DNA of 64,000 bases from Saccopteryx bilineata (Eukaryota > Chordata > Mammalia > Chiroptera > Emballonuridae): assembly GCF_036850765.1 (NCBI RefSeq), contig NC_089491.1:130998266-131062265 (forward strand), read 5' to 3'. A model generated the notes under the pieces. It was not told where the DNA came from. It made no database searches and was given only the letters and a program-made list of their open reading frames with translations. A program made the position numbers and the translations under genes. Position 1 is the first letter of the stretch, and each line of letters opens with the position of its first letter. Shown here piece after piece: positions 57,750-64,000 of the stretch.

Positions 57750-58160
57750 TATTTAAGCTGTGCAGATCAAGCTTCATGAACTGCATTTCATTGCAGAGAG
57801 ATGACAAGAACTGATTGTCTTATTAAGAAGTACTGTGATGATAAAACATGATTAAAGTGAGTCAGAAGAAATTACCAAGCAGGGGTCAAGAAGGGATGGG
57901 GGAGGGGGTGGTCATGGAAATACAGGCCCAGATGAATTAAATCTATGGGTGTTTGTTTATGATAATTATGCATAATAATCACACCCCCAAATTATGTGAA
58001 AATTATACTCCTCTCAATTGCATAAAACAGTTTACATGCCAATTATCAACTAAGCCAAAGAATATGTAATGATGTGAAACCTAAGATCTCCTTGAAATGT
58101 TTCCATAAAAAATGACAGTATTTTCTTTATTTATATTTACTTGTCAATTTCAAAAGAATC
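57750..58160. promoter_or_regulatory. AT-rich candidate regulatory block
   Basis: No repeat is recognised. TAAT/ATTA, TTATGCATAATAATC and AATTATGTG-type motifs are dense (57955-58040), as in homeodomain/POU-bound enhancers. Function is inferred from motif density only. Confidence 0.25.
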
Positions 58161-58289
58161 AAATTTTATTGCATCATATAAATAAGTATGGAAGGTACTA
58201 GCTCCTGCTGTTTCAGTAAATTACCCTGTATTTAGAAATTTTCTGTGGTTTTCAGTTAAATGTATTCCCTTCAGAAAAGCAACTCTCAC

Positions 58290-59055
58290 GCCCTGACCTA
58301 AGTCAAGTACAGGCTGTTTCTAATGAAACTAAGGAATTCGTGATGTCATCTTACGTGTGGCAATCCCTCAGGAGGGGAAGAATCAGAAAACGCAGAACCG
58401 TATAGGAGCAAGTTAAAAAAGAAATGTATCAGAAATTCATTATGCATGTAACAGTTTGTAGCAAAACACAGTCCCACAGACAGTGAGACGGTCTGAACTT
58501 TATGTAACTTGGCTTTGGAAGCCGGTGGTGACAAACCACACAGATCAACAGCCTCCCCTCTGAGCAAACGGGGAAAACCACTTGTTAGTTCCTCTCCTCA
58601 AAACACCCCTCCCTGTGGCTCCACTTTGTTTTTAAATTATTTTATTTCTGCGAAAAGTTAAGCTTACCAAGCTCTAAACTACACGAAAGCTCCCACTGTC
58701 TATTCCTGCAGAGGAAGGGGCCCCAATATGAAAATTGGTGCGCCACATGTCATAAGCCGGAGGAACTCTATTTTCTTAACAGTTGGTACTAGAATTCCTC
58801 TCAGAAAGGGAAATACATTTACTTTGAAAACTACCCTGGTAAGAGCTGCAGAGTAGAAGAGAACTCCCGAGGAGCTCGGGTGTGGGTGGAACGCTTCTGA
58901 GAGACAGACGGAGCACTTTGGCAGAAACTTCCTGGCTGCAGCGTCTGGAGAGATAGGGAGGGGTTGCAGCCAATGAGAGCGCGGAAGAAGGTTTGCATCT
59001 GCTCCACGTGACTGCTCCTCGCCCCCCTACCCCCGCACAAATTTTTGCTTAAATT
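58290..59055. promoter_or_regulatory. CpG-enriched candidate promoter or enhancer
   Basis: About 20 CpG in 750 bp, well above the neighbouring DNA though below a classic island. Sites include CRE-like TGATGTCATCTTACGTG (58340-58356), CCAAT at 58970-58974 next to GAGAGCGCGGAAG, and a perfect E-box CACGTG at 59005-59010. No coding exon can be defined; the frames at 58776-59082 (minus) have no domain. Confidence 0.35.
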
Positions 59056-59059
59056 AATG

Positions 59060-59930
59060 AAGTGATTAAATATTTGGTGCAAGCCGTTTTTTTTTTGTTT
59101 GTTTGTGTTTTTTTTTGGTAGACACCTGTGTGAGGGCTAAGTTTGTGTCTATGGAGAACAGAGTTAATTTGTAGATCCACGAGTGGAGGCAGAGAAAAGC
59201 AGCTGAGAATACATGTCTAGAAATTGAATTTTTTTAGAAATTGTGGGAAGGCCTCTAGAAATTCACAGATCTAGGTAGGTTTTCTGAAATCTCTGAGGGA
59301 GTGAGAGAACCCCTGGTGGCATCTTGGTTAAATCAGCTACTTCATGGGCAAAATGACTACTTGGTGAACGAATTGTCATCATTGGTGAGAACCTACTGGT
59401 CTTAAGAGACTTCATGGATAGGTGCTTGGAAACATGACTATGAAAAACACCAGGCACCACAATTGATTTTGCAGTCTTTGAACTGGCTAGACTTAAAAAT
59501 AATTTTAATACAAGAAGCTAGCTGATGGAAAATAATGAGCTTTAGTAGAATAACAAAGAACTTTTAAGATCCTAGCCTTACCTTCCATAAACATCCAATA
59601 ACACCAATTTTCCAAAATCAATTCCAATTCCTTGAAAATGACGGATAAATTCAGAACCAGGTAAACTGGCTAGCTAACATTAGCAAAGGATTCTTCATTA
59701 GCCAAGGTTGCTAAGATGCAAGTGAAAGATGATCAACATATTGGACCCTTTGCATGTGATCATATCTCTTCTAAGATCCAATTTAGAGGACCACAGTGTA
59801 AATTAATGGACAAAATATGTTGGACCATAGTTCAAAGTGTCTTAGGGATTTGGGGGTATAAAAATCATACTGGTATATGACTTTAAGAAATGTTTCAATG
59901 TCATCAGATGTTTCCAACAACTGAAATACT
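59060..59930. other. unassigned sequence
   Basis: T-rich (TTTG)n patch at 59089-59118. Otherwise nothing recognised. Confidence 0.45.
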
Positions 59931-59934
59931 CTGA

Positions 59935-60215
59935 CCCAGGATTTCAGATGCATTGCCACTTGAGGGACGCCTTTTCTGATGACCTATTACAAAGTTTTCC
60001 CTTGCACACCACCTTTTGAGTTTTCTTCACAATAAATTACTGTCTGAAGTGATCCTATTCATTTAAATTTACCTGTTTGGGTCTGTCTGCCAGCTATTGC
60101 TATGCAGACCATAAAAACGAAGAACTGGCGCTCCTTGTTCACTGATGTTCTCACTCTAGAATAATGCCTCGTATCTAATCAGAGCTCAATAAATATTTGT
60201 TGAATTATTTAATAA
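59935..60215 (+). mobile_element. L2 LINE 3' end
   Basis: GACGCCTTTTCTGATGACCT, TCACTGATGTTCTCACTCTA, AATAATGCCTCGTATCTAAT, AATAAATATTTGTTGAATTA. The last phrase is the usual L2/MIR3-type terminus. Confidence 0.7.
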
Positions 60216-60285
60216 ATTTCACTCAACATCTAATATGTAGAGATGATCAAAATCTTCACAGGTCACAATGAATCTATTTATTATT

Positions 60286-60669
60286 TTATTTTATTTTATT
60301 TTTTTTAATGAGAGATAGAGAGAAAGAGAGAGGGACAGACAGGCAGGAAGGAAGAGAGATAAGAAGCATTAATTCTTCATTGCAGTTCCTTAGTTATTCA
60401 TTGATTGCTTTCACATATGTGCCTTGACTAGGGGGCTACAGCAGCATGAGTGACCCCTTGCTCAAGCCAGAGACCTTGGACTCAAGCTAGCAACTTTGGG
60501 CTTCAAGCCAGGGACCTTTGGGCTGAAGCCAGTGACCATGGGGTCATGTCTATGATCCCATGCTCATGCCAGCAACCCTGCGCTCAAGCTGGTGACCTTG
60601 GGGTTTTGAACCTGGGTCCTCTGTACCCCAGTCTGATGCTCTATCCACTGTGTCACTGCCTGGTCAGGC
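60286..60669 (-). mobile_element. SINE-C copy, full length
   Basis: Complete with TTTTATTTTA tail, GA-rich tract, long module array (at least six units) and head. Perfect TSD CTATTTATTATT at 60274-60285 and 60670-60681. Confidence 0.93.
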
Positions 60670-60684
60670 CTATTTATTATTATA

Positions 60685-61165
60685 AAGAAAATTTACATTG
60701 CAATATTCTATGATCTGATTTCTTTTCATTGGCATTTTAATCCTGGATCATGTAAGTGATGATCACATTATATACACTGGGATATTTTGCAAGAGAAAAA
60801 TTCAGAATTATAGCCTTTTTGCACTCATAGTGAATCTAGAGATTCAATTAAATGATATAACAGTAGAGTTCAGTTTTTTATATGGAGGAATGTTTCGATG
60901 TTCAATTTTAGCTTTAGGTTAATAGCATTAGAAAGATGAATTCACTTTTAAAAAATTCAGCAGTGGAAGTTAGATAATAATATCCATTAATAAAAGTTAA
61001 CATGATTTAATATTATTTTTGATTAAATATTTTTAAAAATATATAATTATGAATAGGGAATGTATAAATGTCCAAAATGAGAACACTAAAAATGTTCTTT
61101 AGCTCCATATTATGGATAATTAAAGAAGATATTTCAGAATACAAATGCACTGTTTTGAGAGTGCA
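60685..61165. other. unassigned AT-rich sequence
   Basis: Nothing recognised. Confidence 0.45.
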
Positions 61166-61174
61166 GAACTCTTG

Positions 61175-61396
61175 TTTTTTTTTTTCTATTAAGTGACAGG
61201 CAGGGAGGCTGGGACAGACTTCTGCATGTGCCCTCACCAGGATCTACTTGGCAAGCCCCCTACCAGGTGATGCTCTACCCATCTGGGGCCGCTGCTCCAT
61301 TGCTTGGCAACTGAGCTATTTTAACATCTGAAGTGAGGTCATGGCACCATCCTCAGCGCCTGGGACCAACTTGCTCCATTCGAACCATGGCTGTGG

Positions 61397-61447
<51 letters not shown>

Positions 61448-61556
61448 GGGAGGGGTGGAGAAGTAGATGGTCACTTTTCCTGTGCGCCCTGACCGGGAAT
61501 CGAACCAGGACTTCTGCCAGGTGATGATGCTCTACTGCTGAGCCAACCGACCAGGG
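61175..61556 (-). mobile_element. diverged SINE-A copy with long (GA)n
   Basis: Head and B box are clear on the minus strand (GACCGGGAATCGAACCAGGA antisense). The CT tract has grown to a (GA)n run at 61396-61443. Imperfect TSD CAGAACTCTTGTT and CAAAACTCTAGTT. Confidence 0.9.
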
Positions 61557-61680
61557 CAAAACTCTAGTTCTACTTCATACTTTATTGCTTTGATTTTCTT
61601 GGATAATCTTTCTTTCTTTAAAAAAAATTTTTTTTGAGTATCTGACAAAAATTAGGTTTAATTTTGATTCATTCACACCA

Positions 61681-61836
61681 GATTTATTGATTTTAGAGAG
61701 GAAGAGGACTGAGAGATAGAGAGAGAGAAAGAGCCAGGAACAATGATCTGTTCCTGTATGTGCCCTGACTGAGGATCAAACCAGCAACTTTTGTGCATGG
61801 GTCGACTCTCTGAACAACAGTTATTTGGCCAGGGCA
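61681..61836 (-). mobile_element. old short SINE (SINE-A/B-like)
   Basis: TTTATTGATTTTAGAGAGGA, GAGAGATAGAGAGAGAGAAA, TGCCCTGACTGAGGATCAAA and GGCCAGGGC at the right end give the antisense of a tRNA head with GA-rich tail. Too diverged for a sure family. Confidence 0.7.
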
Positions 61837-62006
61837 GGGATCTTATTTCTGATATGTTGTCATAAGTGCCTATTTTATAATGTAATTAAACTTGTTAGTC
61901 ATAAAAATTATTCACTGTATTATATGTATATTATTTTATCCACCCTCATAAGATAAAAATAATAGAAGTACTGCTGAATTAAGCTGAAAGTATGAAAGAA
62001 AGTTCT

Positions 62007-62354
62007 GGCCCTGGCCGGTCGGCCTGGCGCGCGGGGGACCTGGGTTCGATTCCCAGCCAGGGCACATAGGAGAAGCGCCCATTTGCTTCTCCACCCCCCC
62101 TTCCTCTCTGTCTCTCTCTTCCCCTCCCGCAGCTGAGGCTCCATTGGAGCAGAGATGGCCCGGGTGCTGGGGATGGCTCCTTGGCCTCTGCCCCAGGCGC
62201 TAGAGTGGCTCTGGTCGCGGCAGAGCGACACCCCGGAGGGGCAGAGCATCGCCCCCTGGTGGGCGTGCCGGGTGGATCCTGGTCGGGCGCATGCGGGAGT
62301 CTGTCTGACTGTCTCTCCCCGTTTCCAGCTTCAGAAAAATACAAAAAAAAAAAA
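62007..62354 (+). mobile_element. SINE-A copy lacking the A box
   Basis: The head reads GGCCCTGGCCGGTCGGCCTGG: the TTGGCTCAGTGGTAGAGCG segment is missing, while the B box GGTTCGATTCC, body and A15 tail are intact. TSD GAAAGAAAGTTCT (61994-62006) and AAAGAAAGTTCT (62355-62366). Confidence 0.93.
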
Positions 62355-62366
62355 AAAGAAAGTTCT

Positions 62367-62853
62367 GGAAATTTTTCAAAATTACTTTTCTGAAATTGGC
62401 ATATGCATTTTTGTTACTGCCAAAAGAAGAAGAATTGTTTTCAGGTGTGTATGTACAAATTGTTTTAGTTTTGTCTTCAAAATATGCAGAAATAGTTATC
62501 TATTTCTGCCTAACAAATTACTACAAAATTCAGTGGCTTAAAACAATAATAAACATTTATCTCTTACACGTTCTTTGAGGAATTAGCAGCTTAAACATTC
62601 TGATGGGAAGTATTCATGAAGCTGCAGTCGTCTGAAGGCTTGACTGGCACTAGAGGATCTGCTTCCAAGATGGCTCACTCACATGGCTGGCACTTATGTG
62701 CTGGTGGTTGACAGAGACCTTGGTTCTTCTGGATGTGTACTTCTCCATAAGGCTGCCTGAATGTCTTTACAGCAGGGTCATTGACTTCCCTTAGAGCAAG
62801 AGATTCAAGTAAAGCATGTGGGAGTTACCATCTTTTGGTGACCTAACCTTAGT
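62367..62853. other. unassigned sequence with possible MER-type trace
   Basis: TATCTATTTCTGCCTAACAA, ATTACTACAAAATTCAGTGG, and CTTAAAACAATAATAAACAT (62490-62560) match a known old mammalian repeat type that I place only loosely with MLT1/MSTD-like or Tigger-like elements. Extends to about 62830. Confidence 0.4.
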
Positions 62854-62870
62854 CACACGCCATCACTTCT

Positions 62871-63102
62871 TTATTTATTTATTTTTTAAATTTTATTTAT
62901 TTATTTTTAGAGAGGAGAGAGAGACAGAGAGGGAGAGAGAGGAGAGAGACAGAGAGAGAGAGAAAGAGAGAGAGAGAAGGGGGGAGGAGCAGGAAGCATC
63001 AACTCCCATATGTGCCTTGACCAGGCAAGCCCAGGGTTTCGAACTGGTGACCTCAGCATTTCCAGGTCAACGCTTTATCCACTGCGCCACCACAGGTCAG
63101 GC
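62871..63102 (-). mobile_element. SINE-B copy
   Basis: Perfect 17-bp TSD CACACGCCATCACTTCT at 62854-62870 and 63103-63119. Long GA tract from the antisense CT run and a tail reading TTTATTTATTTATT on plus. Confidence 0.94.
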
Positions 63103-63119
63103 CACACGCCATCACTTCT

Positions 63120-63534
63120 ACCATGCTTAACTAGTCACACAAACCAATCCTTATGCAATTTGTGAAGGGACTACATGAAAGCATAAATCCAAGAAGATAA
63201 GAATCATTGGAAATCATCTTACAGATGATTCCCAATCTCTCATTGCAATGAAAAATATCAGGGTTTTATCTTAAAATCTACCATTGTTTAGAATTTTGAA
63301 TTGATTACCAATATTCACTAAAAAGTGCCTTGCAAATTATGGGGCAATGATGATGGTGCAAAAATGAAAATAGCATTTAACAAAAAAGCCTGATAAGTGT
63401 GTAAATAATATTTTCTCCCTAAGGTTATGAACAATGTATATCATCATGTTGGATAAAGCAAATAAGTAAGTACTTTCAAATCTCTGCTTCATAAGATTAT
63501 AAACATACTCTGCTTTGGGTGGAGATCAGATAAC
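63120..63534. other. unassigned AT-rich sequence
   Basis: Nothing recognised. Confidence 0.45.
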
Positions 63535-63800
63535 TGAAGAAATGAAGGAAGAAAAAGATTGGAAAATGAAACAATAGGGTCCTGAGAAAGGAAAAGGAGT
63601 AGAAGAAGCGAATGAAAAGGAAAGGGGATAAAAAGAGATGAGAGAAGACAAATGGGGGAGAAAAGAGCAGAAGACACAGAAATCAGTACATGGAAATAAG
63701 CAAAAGAAATGCAGGACAAAGAGATGAGGGACACAAAAGAGAGAAGAAAAGGGGGAAAAGATCATGAGAAGGAGAGAGAGAGAGTCAAGAAAAAGAGGTT
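63535..63800. repeat. purine-rich (A/G) tract
   Basis: About 265 bp of imperfect GAAAAG/GGAGAA-type sequence, strongly strand-asymmetric and with few pyrimidines. The Phe/Ser/Leu frames on the minus strand are artefacts. The last 200 bp of the window (63801-64000) return to mixed sequence with no recognised feature. Confidence 0.8.
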
Positions 63801-64000
63801 AGCTTTCTCATACCTTTCTTCCAGGTTTTAGGTCTTTCTCCACCTCAGAACAGGGCCAGGGACTTGCAGCTCCTCTCTTGGTTTCCTCATTGTGTTTTCC
63901 TAGCTTCTCTGGAGTTCCCTTTAGGACCAGGTTCTCAGAACCCTGTGTGCAGAATGCGTTGGGTAGGGGTTTCTGAAGAGGAGAGTGGAATGGCCTTTTA

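Overview
This window looks like nuclear DNA of a mammal, almost certainly a bat. The evidence is the repeat content: many copies of tRNA-derived SINEs that resemble the chiropteran Ves class, a long L1 LINE, ancient mammalian repeats (MIR, L2, MaLR, a MER20-like hAT element) and several short inverted-repeat DNA transposons. The family of bat cannot be settled from sequence alone. No bacterial-style genes, operons, CRISPR arrays or rRNA/tRNA genes are present, and no host protein-coding gene can be supported with confidence.

Layout. Positions 1-985 are a dense CpG island with GC boxes and a perfect CRE. It is a promoter that may serve a gene running left, off the window. From 1 kb to 49 kb the DNA is AT-rich intergenic or intronic sequence filled with transposable elements. 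Three young SINE families recur. SINE-A has a tRNA-like head, a C/T-rich middle and a conserved ~150-bp body ending in an A-tail. SINE-B is ~200 bp, with a tRNA-like head, a (CT)n stretch and a TAAA-rich tail. SINE-C has a similar head plus a variable array of ~20-bp CTGGCTTGAGC modules. Most copies have clear target-site duplications (TSDs), so their boundaries are exact. Older layers are MIR, L2, L1 and hAT fragments.

Positions 42546-43938 hold a notable nested structure: a solo LTR on the minus strand with a perfect 5-bp TSD, into which a second LTR of the same family inserted in the opposite orientation. Positions 47211-47970 are a hAT-like miniature transposon split by a SINE-A. Positions 49661-56770 are a full-length L1 on the minus strand with a ~17-bp TSD, a CRE/YY1-like 5' end, ORF1 with one frameshift, and ORF2 with two stop codons and two compensating frameshifts.

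Positions 56.8-64 kb are mostly single-copy sequence with more SINEs. A moderately CpG-rich stretch near 58.3-59.05 kb and an AT-rich homeodomain-motif-rich stretch before it are candidate regulatory DNA. The genes in this window therefore do not form a pathway: its biology is transposon biology plus one promoter at the left edge.
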